Below are positions 51,501-61,407 of a stretch of DNA of 64,000 bases, piece by piece. How positions within the stretch are numbered: position 1 is the stretch's first letter; every line of letters starts with the position of its first letter. The stretch is from positions 35,026 through 99,025 of the forward strand of contig JAAEQB010000091.1 of the NCBI GenBank assembly GCA_024231975.1. The letters are read 5' to 3'. The notes under the pieces are model-generated. The model was given only the letters and a program-made list of their open reading frames with translations. It ran no database searches and was not told the DNA's origin. Source of the stretch: Allobosea sp. (GTDB taxonomy: Bacteria > Pseudomonadota > Alphaproteobacteria > Rhizobiales > Beijerinckiaceae). The translations under genes were made by a program, and so were the position numbers.

Positions 51501-54500
51501 ATGGCTCACGATCACCGCCTCGATCTCGATCCCTTCACCATCGACCTCTTCAACGACACCGCGCTCTCATCGGGCCTGAGCCTCGGCGTGACGGCCTTCG
51601 CCGGCGACGTCGTAGCCAATGACGACGATGACCCAGAGCCCACGCCGTTTTCGCCAGCGCAGCGGATCACTCCGCCCGCGACGCGGCCCTCCGCGCTTGG
51701 TCGGGGCGTCAATTTTGTCGTCGATGGCGATCGCGGCCTCTCCGCAGGCTGGAAGGATCGTGCCCGCGACAGCATTGCTGCGATCCGGATCGCATCGCAA
51801 ATCGAAGCTGAGCAGCGGCCGGCGACGCTGGACGAGCAGCGCAGGCTGATCCGCTTCACCGGCTTCGGCGCATCCGACCTCGCCAATGGCGTCTTCCCGC
51901 GGCCGGGCGAGACGACGTTCCGGAAGGGCTGGGAGACGATCGGCGGCGCGCTGCAGGACGCGGTCAGCGAAGCCGACTACGCCTCGCTGGCGCGCTGCAC
52001 GCAGTACGCCCATTTCACGCCGGAGTTCATCGTTCGTGCGATCTGGGCCGGTCTGCAGCGGCTCGGCTGGCGCGGCGGCCGCGTCCTGGAGCCGGGCATC
52101 GGAACCGGGCTGTTCGCGGCACTCATGCCGGAAGCCTTTCGCGATTGCGCGCACGTCACCGGGGTCGAGCTCGATCCGACGACGGCGCGCATCGCCCGGC
52201 TGCTGCAGCCGCGCGCTCGCATCCTCACCGGCGACTTTGCCCGAACCGAGCTACCTGCGAACTTCGACCTCGCCATCGGCAACCCGCCGTTTTCCGATCG
52301 CACGGTCCGCTCTGACCGCGCCTATCGTTCGATGGGCTTGCGGCTGAATGATTACTTCATCGCGCGCTCGATCGATCTGTTGAAGCCTGGCGGGCTCGCA
52401 GCCTTCGTCACCTCGCATGGCACGATGGACAAGGTGGACGCGTCAGCGCGCGAGCACATCGCAAATGTTGCCGATCTGGTCGCTGCGATCCGTCTGCCGC
52501 AAGGCAGCTTCCGCGCCGACGCCGGGACGGATGTCGTCGTCGACATCCTGTTCTTCCGGAAGCGGAAGCCGGGCGAGCCGCAAGGAGATCTCGCGTGGAT
52601 CGATATCGAGGAGGTGCGGACCGCCACAGCCGACGAGGGCGCGATCCGCGTCAATCGCTGGTTCGTGCGCAATCCCGGCTTCGTGCTCGGCACGCACGCG
52701 ACCACCTCAGGCCCGTTCGGCGAAGCTTATACCTGTCTGCCCCAGGCCGACGTAGCTCTCGATGCCGCGTTGGACACCGCCATCCGTCTCCTCTCGGAAA
52801 GCCTCTATGACGGCGAGCCGGAAGCAGTCGATTTTGACGACGGCGAAGCGTCGGACGCGAATATTTCGCTCTCGCCGGAGACGCGTATCCGCGAGAGCAG
52901 CTACTTCGTGGATACGCGCCGCGGGCTGATGCAGCTCGTCGATGGCCAGCCAGTTGCGGTGAAGGTTCGGAAAGGTCGAAGCGCCGAGGGCGTCCCGGAA
53001 AAGCACGTCCGGATCATCCAGAAGCTGATCCCGATCCGCGACGCCGTGCGGGAGGTCCTCACCTGCCAGGAACAGGACCGGCCCTGGAATGACGCGCAGG
53101 TTCGCATGCGCATCGCTTGGTCGAGCTTTTTGCGCGACTTCGGGCCGATCAACCACACGACGGTCTCGATCTTTGAGGACGAGTCAACCGGCGAGGTCCG
53201 CGAAACCCATCGCCGGCCAAACCTGCAGCCATTTCTTGACGATCCCGATTGCTGGCTCGTCGCCTCGATCGAGGACTACGATCTCGAGACCGACACGGCA
53301 AAGCCCGGTCCGCTGTTCAGCGAGCGCGTCATCGCGCCGCCTGCCGCGCCCGTCATCACCTGCGCCACGGATGCGCTTGCTGTCGTCCTGAACGAGCGCG
53401 GCCGCGTCGATCTCGAGCACATCGCCGAGCTTCTCCATCGGGATGTCGCCAACGTCATCGTCGAGCTTGGCGACGCGATCTTCCGGAATCCGGCCGACGG
53501 CGGCTGGCTGATGGCGGACGCCTATCTGTCGGGGCCGGTGCGCGACAAGCTGAAGGTGGCGGAAGCGGTTGCTGCGCTCGACCCCGCCTTCGAGCGCAAT
53601 GTCCGGGCGCTGGCCGCGGTCCAGCCGGCCGATCTCGGCCCGTCCGACATCACCGCGCGCCTTGGCGCGCCCTGGATCCCGGCAGCCGACGTCGTCGCCT
53701 TCGTCAAGGAGACGATCGGCGCCGAGATCACGATCCGCCACATGCCGGAGCTGGCGTCATGGACGGTGGATGCGCGGCAGCTCGCCTGGCTGGCGGCGGG
53801 AACCTCCGATTGGGGCACGGGCCGTCGCCATGCCGGCGAATTGCTGACCGACGCGCTGAACAGCCGCATCCCTCAGATCTTCGACACGGTGAAGGAGGAC
53901 GGCCGTGAGCGCCGTGTGCTCAACGTCGTCGATACCGAAGCCGCCAAGGAGAAGCTGCACAAGATCAAGACGGCCTTTCAGAGCTGGGTCTGGTCCGACC
54001 CCGACCGGACCGACCGACTGGCGCGGGTCTATAATGACCGGTTCAACAATATCGCGCCGCGCGCCTTCGATGGCTCGCATCTGAACCTGCCCGGCGCGAG
54101 CGGCGCTTTTACCCTCTACCCCCACCAGAAGCGCGGCATCTGGCGGATTATCGCGACTGGGTCGACCTATCTCGCCCACGCAGTGGGCGCCGGAAAGACC
54201 ATGACCTTTGCTGCCGCCGTGATGGAGCAGCGTCGGCTGGGCCTGATCGCCAAGGCCATGCTGGTGGTGCCCGGTCATTGCCTGGCGCAGGTCGCGCGCG
54301 AGTTTTTGGCGCTCTATCCGAATGCCCGCATCCTCGTCGCCGACGAGAGCAATTTCTCCAAGGAGAAGCGCCACCGCTTTCTGTCGCGCGCCGCGACCGC
54401 AACCTGGGACGCAATCATCATCACCCATTCGGCGTTCCGCTTCATCGACGTGCCGTCCGCCTTCGAGCAGCAGATGATCCAAGACGAGCTGGAGCTCTAC

Positions 54501-56606
54501 GAAACGCTGCTGACCAAGGTCGAGACCGACGACCGCGTCTCGCGCAAGCGCCTCGAACGGCTGAAAGAGGGCTTGAAGGAGCGGCTGGAGGCGCTCTCGA
54601 CGCGCAAGGACGATCTCCTGACCATCTCGGAGCTCGGCATCGACCAGATCATCGTCGACGAGGCGCAGGAGTTCCGAAAGCTCTCCTTCGCCACCAACAT
54701 GTCGACGCTGAAGGGCGTCGATCCCAACGGTTCGCAGCGCGCCTGGGACCTCTATGTGAAGTCCCGCTTCGTCGAGACGAAGAACCCGGGCCGGGCACTC
54801 GTTCTTGCCTCGGGCACGCCGATCACCAACACGCTCGGCGAGATGTTCTCGGTGCAGCGGCTGATGGACCATGCCGCGCTTCGCCAGCGCGGGCTGCACG
54901 AGTTCGACGCCTGGGCCTCGACCTTCGGCGACACCACGACCGAACTCGAGCTGCAGCCCTCGGGAAAATACAAGCCGGTCTCGCGTTTCGCCAGCTTCGT
55001 CAACGTCCCCGAGCTGATCGCAATGTTCCGCTCCTTCGCGGATGTCGTGCTGCCCGACGATTTGCGGCGCTATGTGAAGGTGCCGGCGATCTCGACCGGC
55101 CGCCGTCAGATCCTGACCGCGAAGCCGACGCTGGCTTTCAGGGCCTATCAGCGCCTGCTCGACGAACGCATCAAGGCGATTGAGATGCGCGACCGGCCGC
55201 CGGAACCGGGCGACGACATCCTGCTCTCTGTCATCACCGATGGCCGCCATGCCGCGATTGATCTGCGGCTGGTCGATCCCGACAACGACAACGAGGCGGA
55301 GAACAAGCTCAACCTCCTGATCGGGAACGCGCTACGCATCTGGCGGGAAACCACGGACGCAACCTATGTCCGGACTGACGGCAAGCCGTACGAGGTCGCC
55401 GGTGCCGCACAGATGATCTTCTCCGATCTCGGCACGATCAGCGTCGAGAAGAGCCGGGGGTTCTCGGCCTATCGCTGGATCCGCGACGAGTTGGTCCGAC
55501 GCGGCGTGCCGGCCTCCGAGATCGCCTTCATGCAGGACTTCAAGAAGTCGGAAGCGAAGCAGCGGCTGTTCGGCGATGTCCGCGCCGGCAGGGTGCGCTT
55601 CCTGATCGGCTCGTCGGAGACGATGGGGACAGGCGTCAACGCGCAGCTCCGCTTGAAAGCGCTGCATCATCTCGACGTGCCTTGGCTGCCCTCCCAGATC
55701 GAGCAGCGAGAGGGGAGGATCGTGCGGCAGGGCAACCAGCATGACGAGGTCGACATCTTCGCCTATGCGACGCAAGGCTCGCTCGACGCCACGATGTGGC
55801 AGAACAATGAGCGCAAGGCCCGCTTCATCGCGGCGGCACTCTCAGGCGACACCTCGATCCGCCGCTTGGAGGATCTGGGCGAGGGGCAGGCCAACCAGTT
55901 CGCGATGGCGAAAGCGATCGCGTCGGGCGATCAGCGGCTGATGCAGAAGGCCGGGTTGGAGGCCGAGATCGCCCGGCTCGAGCGCCTGCGTGCCGCCCAT
56001 CAGGACGATCAGTTCGCCGTGCGTCGGCAGCTTCGCGATGCCGAACGGGATAGTGCGGTCTCGACCCGCCGGATTGAAGAGATTGGGCGCGACATCGAGC
56101 GCCTCGTTCCGACCACCGGCGACGCATTCGCCATGACGGTGGCGGGCTCACCCTATCGCGAGCGCAAGGAGGCTGGACGCGCCTTGCTCCGGGAAATCCT
56201 GACCCTCGTGCAGATGCGGCATGAGGGGGAGGTGGTGATCGCCATGATCGGCGGGTTTGACCTGGAGTTCAGCGGCGAGCGCGGGGGCCGCGATGGCTAT
56301 CGCTATGAGACGATGTTGCTTCGCACCGGCGCTGAGCACGAGATCGATCTGCCGGTCACGGGGACGCCGCTTGGCGCGGTGTCGCGGCTCGAACACGCAC
56401 TCGGGGATCTTGAGGGCGAGCGGGAGCGGTATCGTCAGCGTCTCGCTGAGGCCCAGCGCCGGCTCGCGTCGTATCGGTCGCGCGAGGATGGCACGTTCGC
56501 CTTCGGCGAGGAGCTGGCGGAGAAACGCCGACAGTTGGTCGAGATCGAGACAGCGTTGGCGAGCGATACGGACGGACCTGATGCGATGCCGGCGGTCGCA
56601 GCTTGA
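51501..56606 (+). CDS. Giant DNA methylase - DEAD/DEAH helicase fusion
   Basis: 1701 residues. The N-terminal part is an N6-adenine methyltransferase-like domain: VLEPGIGTGLFAAL (about 194, SAM loop) and AIGNPPFSDR (about 260, catalytic NPPF). The helicase half has AVGAGKTMTFAAAV (about 892), IIVDEAQEFRKLSF (about 1050), ASGTPITNTLGE and REGRIVRQGNQ, i.e. SF2 motifs I, II, III and VI. The C-terminal ~300 residues are coiled-coil-like. Related proteins sit on many conjugative plasmids and are thought to protect or process incoming plasmid DNA. No nuclease motif seen. The ribosome-binding site CAGGAG precedes the ATG. Confidence 0.9.
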   Translation: MAHDHRLDLDPFTIDLFNDTALSSGLSLGVTAFAGDVVANDDDDPEPTPFSPAQRITPPATRPSALGRGVNFVVDGDRGLSAGWKDRARDSIAAIRIASQIEAEQRPATLDEQRRLIRFTGFGASDLANGVFPRPGETTFRKGWETIGGALQDAVSEADYASLARCTQYAHFTPEFIVRAIWAGLQRLGWRGGRVLEPGIGTGLFAALMPEAFRDCAHVTGVELDPTTARIARLLQPRARILTGDFARTELPANFDLAIGNPPFSDRTVRSDRAYRSMGLRLNDYFIARSIDLLKPGGLAAFVTSHGTMDKVDASAREHIANVADLVAAIRLPQGSFRADAGTDVVVDILFFRKRKPGEPQGDLAWIDIEEVRTATADEGAIRVNRWFVRNPGFVLGTHATTSGPFGEAYTCLPQADVALDAALDTAIRLLSESLYDGEPEAVDFDDGEASDANISLSPETRIRESSYFVDTRRGLMQLVDGQPVAVKVRKGRSAEGVPEKHVRIIQKLIPIRDAVREVLTCQEQDRPWNDAQVRMRIAWSSFLRDFGPINHTTVSIFEDESTGEVRETHRRPNLQPFLDDPDCWLVASIEDYDLETDTAKPGPLFSERVIAPPAAPVITCATDALAVVLNERGRVDLEHIAELLHRDVANVIVELGDAIFRNPADGGWLMADAYLSGPVRDKLKVAEAVAALDPAFERNVRALAAVQPADLGPSDITARLGAPWIPAADVVAFVKETIGAEITIRHMPELASWTVDARQLAWLAAGTSDWGTGRRHAGELLTDALNSRIPQIFDTVKEDGRERRVLNVVDTEAAKEKLHKIKTAFQSWVWSDPDRTDRLARVYNDRFNNIAPRAFDGSHLNLPGASGAFTLYPHQKRGIWRIIATGSTYLAHAVGAGKTMTFAAAVMEQRRLGLIAKAMLVVPGHCLAQVAREFLALYPNARILVADESNFSKEKRHRFLSRAATATWDAIIITHSAFRFIDVPSAFEQQMIQDELELYETLLTKVETDDRVSRKRLERLKEGLKERLEALSTRKDDLLTISELGIDQIIVDEAQEFRKLSFATNMSTLKGVDPNGSQRAWDLYVKSRFVETKNPGRALVLASGTPITNTLGEMFSVQRLMDHAALRQRGLHEFDAWASTFGDTTTELELQPSGKYKPVSRFASFVNVPELIAMFRSFADVVLPDDLRRYVKVPAISTGRRQILTAKPTLAFRAYQRLLDERIKAIEMRDRPPEPGDDILLSVITDGRHAAIDLRLVDPDNDNEAENKLNLLIGNALRIWRETTDATYVRTDGKPYEVAGAAQMIFSDLGTISVEKSRGFSAYRWIRDELVRRGVPASEIAFMQDFKKSEAKQRLFGDVRAGRVRFLIGSSETMGTGVNAQLRLKALHHLDVPWLPSQIEQREGRIVRQGNQHDEVDIFAYATQGSLDATMWQNNERKARFIAAALSGDTSIRRLEDLGEGQANQFAMAKAIASGDQRLMQKAGLEAEIARLERLRAAHQDDQFAVRRQLRDAERDSAVSTRRIEEIGRDIERLVPTTGDAFAMTVAGSPYRERKEAGRALLREILTLVQMRHEGEVVIAMIGGFDLEFSGERGGRDGYRYETMLLRTGAEHEIDLPVTGTPLGAVSRLEHALGDLEGERERYRQRLAEAQRRLASYRSREDGTFAFGEELAEKRRQLVEIETALASDTDGPDAMPAVAA

Positions 56607-56781
56607 TCTGAGCAGAAGGGCGGACAGCGGGGCGAGAGAAAAAAAATGAACCTTGCTCGCCGACCGGCCATTCCGGTGACGCTGACGCTCAACCGCCGCC
56701 GTCGCGATCCCGGTCCGTTGTCCCGCGCAGGGCTTTGCCCCGCTTGGCCATCCGGACCGAGATGCTCGGCCGCAGTTGCAC

Positions 56782-56843
56782 CGACCTGTCCGCTCCGCGG
56801 CCTGGGAGGGGTCTTCGGGAAGAAGACTGAACCGGACAGGTCG
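56782..56843 (+). promoter_or_regulatory. Nested hairpin in the leader of the parB-like gene
   Basis: A perfect 11-base inverted repeat (CGACCTGTCCG at 56782-56792, CGGACAGGTCG at 56833-56843) encloses a second hairpin (GTCTTC at 56811-56816, GAAGAC at 56822-56827). It lies 37 bases before the ATG at 56880. It could be a structured 5' leader or a DNA operator. Confidence 0.5.
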
Positions 56844-56879
56844 AGGCCGTGTCCCGCACCCTCTGAAGGAGCTTTCCCC

Positions 56880-58571
56880 ATGCATCTCATGAAAGTCGAT
56901 CCGCGCGCACTGAGGGAGAACCCCGATCGCTCGCGACAGACGAAATCCACACCGCAGGCGGACGCGTTGCTGCTGGCGACGATCAAGGCGGTCGGCCTCG
57001 TCCAGCCGCCGGTGATCGCGCCGGAGACCGATGGCGGCAATGGATACATCATCGATTCCGGGCATCGCCGGGTGAAGCAGGCGATCGCGGCCGGGCTGGA
57101 GGAAATCGACGTGCTCGTTGTCGATGCCGCCAACGATAATGGGGCGATGCGCAGCATGGTCGAGAACATTGCCCGGGAGCCGCTGAACCCGGTCGATCAG
57201 TGGCGGGCGATCGAGCGGCTCGTCGCGCTCGGCTGGACGGAAGAAGCGATCGGCATCGCGCTCGCATTGCCGGTGCGCCAGATCAAGAAGCTCAGGTTGC
57301 TGGCGAATGTGCTGCCTGCGATGCTCGATCACATGGCCAAAGGCGACATGCCCAATGAGCAGCAGTTGCGCGCGATCGCGGCGGCGAACCTCGACGAGCA
57401 GCGCGAGGTCTGGAAGGCGCAGAAGCCGAAAAAGGGCGACCCGCAGGTCTCCTGGTGGAGCGTGGCGAACGCTCTGTCGAAGAAGCGCATGTACGCGCGC
57501 GACGCGAGTTTTGGCGATGACCTCGCCCAGGCCTACGGCATCTCCTGGGTCGAAGACCTCTTCGCGCCGGCCGACGAGGACAGCCGCTACACCACCAATG
57601 TGGAAGGGTTCCTCGGCGCCCAGCAGGAATGGATGACCATCCACCTGCCCAAGCGCGGCGTCATCACCGACGTCAACAACTGGGGTCAGGTCGTGCTGCC
57701 GCCCAAGGCCGAACGTGTCTACGGAAAGCCGGGCAAAAGCGATCGGACGGCGATGTATCTCGACCGCGAGGGCAAGGTACAGACGGCTCACTTCCGCCTG
57801 CCGGAGTCGAAGAAGGCCAAGGGCGCCGACGAGGCGGAATGCGATGATGCAATCGCGATAGCCAAGCCCCGGCCGGACGTGACCCGCAAGGGCGTCGAGA
57901 TGATCGGCGACCTGCGCACCGACGCGTTGCACGAGGCGTTGGCCCGGGCGCCGATCGAGGATGACACGCTGATGGCGCTGCTCGTGCTCGCGCTCGCCGG
58001 CCGCAACATCTCGGTCCAGTCTGGCGCATCCGATGACGTCTATGGGTTCGCCCGGATGGAGCGGCATGCCGTTGGCCTCGTCGGCGAGGACGGCAAGCTC
58101 ACCTTCGACATGGACACGCTGCGGGTCGCAGCGCGCTCGGCCCTGATCGACGTCCTCTCGGCCCGTGAAAACCGGACCAACAGCGGCATCGTCGCGCGCC
58201 TTGCCGGCGATGCGATCGGCGCCGACGGGTTCCTGCCGACCATGGGCACGGAAGAGTTTCTGTCCTGCCTGTCACGCCAGGCGCTGGAGCGCTCCTGCAA
58301 GGACACGCCTGTGCTTCCTCGCGCCCGGGTGAAGGATACGCGCGCCGCGCTCGTCGAGCACTTCAAGGAGCAGCAGTTTGTCCATCCATCGGCGGCGTTT
58401 GCGCCGACGGCTACCGAGGTCGCGAGCTGGCGCTCGAAGAGCGCGGTCGGCGCGGATGACGACGCCGACGTCACGGCGGACGATGCTGATATCGGGTTCG
58501 GCGACGCTGCTGCACTCGACGACGTGGATCCCGGGGCGATCGACGAGGCCTACCGCGTCGCGGCGGAATAG
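56880..58571 (+). CDS. ParB/RepB/Spo0J-family nuclease-like protein
   Basis: 563 residues from ATG 56880 (AAGGAG upstream). The ParB N-terminal domain is clear: VGLVQPPVIAP, YIIDSGHRRVKQAIAAGL, MVENIAREPLNPVDQWRAIERLV and a helix-turn-helix (GWTEEAIGIALALPVRQIKKLRLL). The remaining ~350 residues are unassigned and end in an acidic tail. It is distinct from RepB and has no ParA partner nearby. Such long ParB-like proteins are standard in this plasmid block and may regulate transcription rather than segregation. Confidence 0.85.
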   Translation: MHLMKVDPRALRENPDRSRQTKSTPQADALLLATIKAVGLVQPPVIAPETDGGNGYIIDSGHRRVKQAIAAGLEEIDVLVVDAANDNGAMRSMVENIAREPLNPVDQWRAIERLVALGWTEEAIGIALALPVRQIKKLRLLANVLPAMLDHMAKGDMPNEQQLRAIAAANLDEQREVWKAQKPKKGDPQVSWWSVANALSKKRMYARDASFGDDLAQAYGISWVEDLFAPADEDSRYTTNVEGFLGAQQEWMTIHLPKRGVITDVNNWGQVVLPPKAERVYGKPGKSDRTAMYLDREGKVQTAHFRLPESKKAKGADEAECDDAIAIAKPRPDVTRKGVEMIGDLRTDALHEALARAPIEDDTLMALLVLALAGRNISVQSGASDDVYGFARMERHAVGLVGEDGKLTFDMDTLRVAARSALIDVLSARENRTNSGIVARLAGDAIGADGFLPTMGTEEFLSCLSRQALERSCKDTPVLPRARVKDTRAALVEHFKEQQFVHPSAAFAPTATEVASWRSKSAVGADDDADVTADDADIGFGDAAALDDVDPGAIDEAYRVAAE

Positions 58572-58668
58572 CTCCGACCTCCTCACTTACGTCCGTTCGA
58601 CCTCCCGCCGCCGGCCTCGTGCCGGCGGCGGTTTCGTTTTCACGCAGCGCCATCACGGAGGACAAAAA

Positions 58669-59142
58669 ATGTCCGCGCACGCCATTCACGATAATGCACC
58701 CATCGGCTCGATCATCGCCTGGTCCGACGGCACGCCGCGGCTGCCCGAGCGTTTCACCAAGAAACTCGCGGCCTGGCTAACCACCAACGGCAAGGGTCGT
58801 CTGACCCGCAAGCAGCCCGGCAGAAGCAGGGGCAATCTCAGCCTGTCTGCCAGCTTCACCCTGCATGAGGCAGATTTCGGCACTGGGGGCGTCGTTGCGA
58901 TCCGGGTCCATCGCAGTTTCTCGCTGGACTCCACCCTACAATTCAGCGCGGTCGAGCGCCCGGCGATCGGATCGGTGCGCGTGTTCGACCGATCCGGCGA
59001 GGATGCCGAGCTTGTCCATCTCGCGTCAAACCTCCCGGCGGTGAGGCAATGGCTCTCTCGTAATGGCTATCCGCGCGCCGTGCTTCAGGAGGTCACGGCA
59101 GACGAGGTCGGGGCGGCTGTCGTCGAGGGGAGGGCGGCATGA
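58669..59142 (+). CDS. Hypothetical plasmid backbone protein
   Basis: 157 residues from ATG 58669, with CGGAGGA 8 bases upstream. Two parts are visible: a basic N-terminal half (RLPERFTKKLAAWLTTNG, RLTRKQPGRSRGNLSL) and a C-terminal half with LVHLASNLPAVRQWLSRNGY and EVTADEVGAAVVEG. No family recognised. Its stop overlaps the next start (ATGA). Confidence 0.6.
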   Translation: MSAHAIHDNAPIGSIIAWSDGTPRLPERFTKKLAAWLTTNGKGRLTRKQPGRSRGNLSLSASFTLHEADFGTGGVVAIRVHRSFSLDSTLQFSAVERPAIGSVRVFDRSGEDAELVHLASNLPAVRQWLSRNGYPRAVLQEVTADEVGAAVVEGRAA

Positions 59143-60029
59143 GAAGCGCTTCGTCTTGCGGCTCCGCGACCGGTGCGATCACCGAAGTGCCAGAGGTCGC
59201 CTTCGGGCGATCGATTGAAGGTTTCCCAGTCGCCCGCGTCGGCGACAGTGCCTTCGCTATGCTGCCGGCGCGCGACGGGCGTCGTTATCTCGCGACTGGC
59301 TGGCGGGTCGCGCGCCCGAGTGCGGAATGGCGTCGGTCCGACTTTTACGGCCATTCCGGCGTACTCGCGGATGAGGCGGCTTTCCGCGCAAAGGTGCTGG
59401 AGCAGGCGGAGCATCAGCGCGAGAAGAGGGCGCTCGGTCGCCGTGACGTCCACAAGAGGGTGCAGACGCCATGGGGGGTCTCACAGGGTGCGACAGTCTA
59501 CCTCGACGGCATCGTATCCCATTCGACTGCCGGCCACGGCGGCTTCAAGCTTTCGGACGAGCGCAACCGACACGTCCATCCTCTGCTGCGCGCGAAAGGC
59601 GGCTGGTACGAGGAGGACTGCGCCTGGGCGATCGTCGCCATCACCTTCCCCGACCTCTTCAGCCGCTTCGAGCGTCGCTGCGCTGAGCGCTCGGTCAAGG
59701 ATAGCTGGCCAGATGCGTGGGAGGTGATCTTCGGCGTCGTGCTGGGACCGGGTGAATCCTATGAGAAGGACCGGCGGGCTTTCCACGAAGCGCATGCCGG
59801 CGACTGGATCGTGGTCTCGGCCGTCGCGTCCGAACATCACAAGGGGTTTGTTGAATGCGTCGCCACGCCAGGCGGCCGGCGCGGCACCGGGACCGAAGAG
59901 CGCCGCTTTCTCGTTCCGGCCGACGAGTACACGGTAGGCCGGCTCGGCTTCGTCATCGATCCATCCCGTCACGCTGTCTATGCCGGGCCTTCCAGCGTCA
60001 TCGGCTGGCAGCGAGGGACGTCGTCGTGA
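59139..60029 (+). CDS. DUF7007-type hypothetical protein
   Basis: 296 residues. A conserved-looking core, QTPWGVSQGATVYLDGIV, STAGHGGFKLSDERN and GGWYEEDCAWAIVAITFP, matches proteins I remember as DUF7007. The His/Cys/Asp content of this core hints at an enzyme. The C-terminal ~90 residues form a beta-rich add-on (AGDWIVVSAVASEHHKGFVE). It is coupled to both neighbours (ATGA before, TGATG after). Confidence 0.68.
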   Translation: MRSASSCGSATGAITEVPEVAFGRSIEGFPVARVGDSAFAMLPARDGRRYLATGWRVARPSAEWRRSDFYGHSGVLADEAAFRAKVLEQAEHQREKRALGRRDVHKRVQTPWGVSQGATVYLDGIVSHSTAGHGGFKLSDERNRHVHPLLRAKGGWYEEDCAWAIVAITFPDLFSRFERRCAERSVKDSWPDAWEVIFGVVLGPGESYEKDRRAFHEAHAGDWIVVSAVASEHHKGFVECVATPGGRRGTGTEERRFLVPADEYTVGRLGFVIDPSRHAVYAGPSSVIGWQRGTSS

Positions 60030-60352
60030 TGATCGCGCTTGAGACGTTCGCGCAGCTTACTCGCATGGAGGAAGCGCGCCGGCAGGTCCAACGCCAGCTC
60101 GAGTTGATCGACCGGCAGATTGCGCGTCGGGCGGCTGCGCTGGTCCCACAGCAGCGCAAGCGCCATGTCGATCGGCGAGGAAGATCGTCCGACGTTTGCA
60201 TGGTGCTGGAACGCTACCGCTCGACCCTTGCCGCGCTGACAGCCGAGCGTCAGCCGGAGATCGATGCAATGTCGCGCAAACTCGCGCGGCAGGACCAGGC
60301 CATCGCCGCCCATCACGAGCGTCAGCAGAGTGCGCTTTCGCGCGCGGCATGA
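60029..60352 (+). CDS. Small coiled-coil hypothetical protein
   Basis: 107 residues starting at ATG 60029 in TGATG with the previous stop. The N-terminal half is a long amphipathic helix (LTRMEEARRQVQRQLELID) and the C-terminal half another (AMSRKLARQDQAIAAHHER), typical of a coiled coil. Function unknown; the coupling to the DUF7007-type gene supports a shared role. Confidence 0.55.
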   Translation: MIALETFAQLTRMEEARRQVQRQLELIDRQIARRAAALVPQQRKRHVDRRGRSSDVCMVLERYRSTLAALTAERQPEIDAMSRKLARQDQAIAAHHERQQSALSRAA

Positions 60353-60756
60353 CCGGGCGATGCGGGTCGTGAGCGTGGCAGGTCCGTCAGATCCGAGGCG
60401 ATCGGCGGCGCATGGCTGCTGCGAGGCCCCGAGTGTCTGTTTCGGTAGCGTCGCTGAGGCGAGGCTGCGCTGGCCCTCGTCCTCTCGGGTTTGCTGCGGT
60501 CTAAACCGTCGGCCAGGCGCTTCAAGGCCGCGTGCCGCGCCGCGTGGCGGCCGGCCTTCGCCGATCTCGCAGACGGCGCTCGCGTCCTTCGCGAGGGCTT
60601 ACGCCCTGCTTGGCCGCAAGCGCCGTCCGCTCGCCTGGCATAGGCCGGACCTGTGAAGCGCCAGGGCTTTCGACGGTTCGGGTCGACCGCACCCGAGGGG
60701 ACGACGGCCAAGCGCCGGTCCGGCTCCGAGGGCGCAACCGAAAAAAGGAACACCTC
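60353..60756. other. Gap without a supported gene
   Basis: 404 GC-rich bases. The only structures I can point to are a small hairpin (TCGGGT at 60680-60685, ACCCGA at 60693-60698) and a weak ribosome-binding site before 60757. No coding frame reads like protein. Confidence 0.4.
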
Positions 60757-61344
60757 ATGGCCAAGACCGCACAATCGCCCCGACAGACCGCCCGCGTCAT
60801 TCCGCTCCGCAAGGGCACGACCATCGAAATGACCCGGCTTGCCTGCCCCGACCAGCAGCAGGCGCTCCTCATCTCCGAAAGCTTCGGGCTTCCCGTCCTG
60901 GACGGCGACGGTATTCGCGATCTCCACGAGCGTCTGATCGTGGAAACGGCAGCCAGCCTGCAGGACGGGCTCGGCGAGCGGGCGATGCAGATCCACCTGC
61001 AGCGCATCGTCGGCGCCTATGTCGGCTCGGCCCATGGTGCCGGGCAGTTTTATTCCCGCGCAGTCACCGAGGCGCGCGACGCCACGGCCAAATCGGCCTG
61101 CGATGCTCGCGACGAGGATGTCGATGGCCCTGTCGGCTTCGACGGTCCAGCCCAGCGCAAACGCGAGTTCGCGGCCGACATGGGCGTCCAGGCCCACGCA
61201 TTGCTGATGGCCGCCGAGGGCGCAGTCACCGCCTACGAGCAGGTCATCGGCGAACGATGGAAGCCCTTCGAGCGAGCCGCCGAGACCACAGGTCCATCCG
61301 TCGACCGCAAGGCGGCCGCAGTTCAGATGGCGGCGTTCGGCTGA
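60757..61344 (+). CDS. Hypothetical plasmid backbone protein
   Basis: 195 residues from ATG 60757 (AAGGAA upstream). Mostly helical with LISESFGLPVLDGDGIRDLHERLIVE (split around residue 50), GERAMQIHLQRIVGAYVGSAH and FAADMGVQAHALLMAAEGAV. I recognise it only as a recurring unknown next to DUF7007 and ArdC genes. It precedes the convergent vapC. Confidence 0.6.
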   Translation: MAKTAQSPRQTARVIPLRKGTTIEMTRLACPDQQQALLISESFGLPVLDGDGIRDLHERLIVETAASLQDGLGERAMQIHLQRIVGAYVGSAHGAGQFYSRAVTEARDATAKSACDARDEDVDGPVGFDGPAQRKREFAADMGVQAHALLMAAEGAVTAYEQVIGERWKPFERAAETTGPSVDRKAAAVQMAAFG

Positions 61345-61407
61345 GCCGGCGTGAGCGGGGCGCCAGTCCCGCTCACTATCACATTGGCCAGTGCGGCCGG
61401 CCATCGC

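Noticed and set aside
56148..58067. 639-residue minus-strand frame opposite the helicase end and parB-like gene
   Set aside because: No motif, and it overlaps two clearly coding plus-strand genes.
60264..60656. 130-residue plus-strand frame in the gap after the coiled-coil gene
   Set aside because: Arg/Ser/Pro-rich composition, overlaps a better-supported gene and has no ribosome-binding site.
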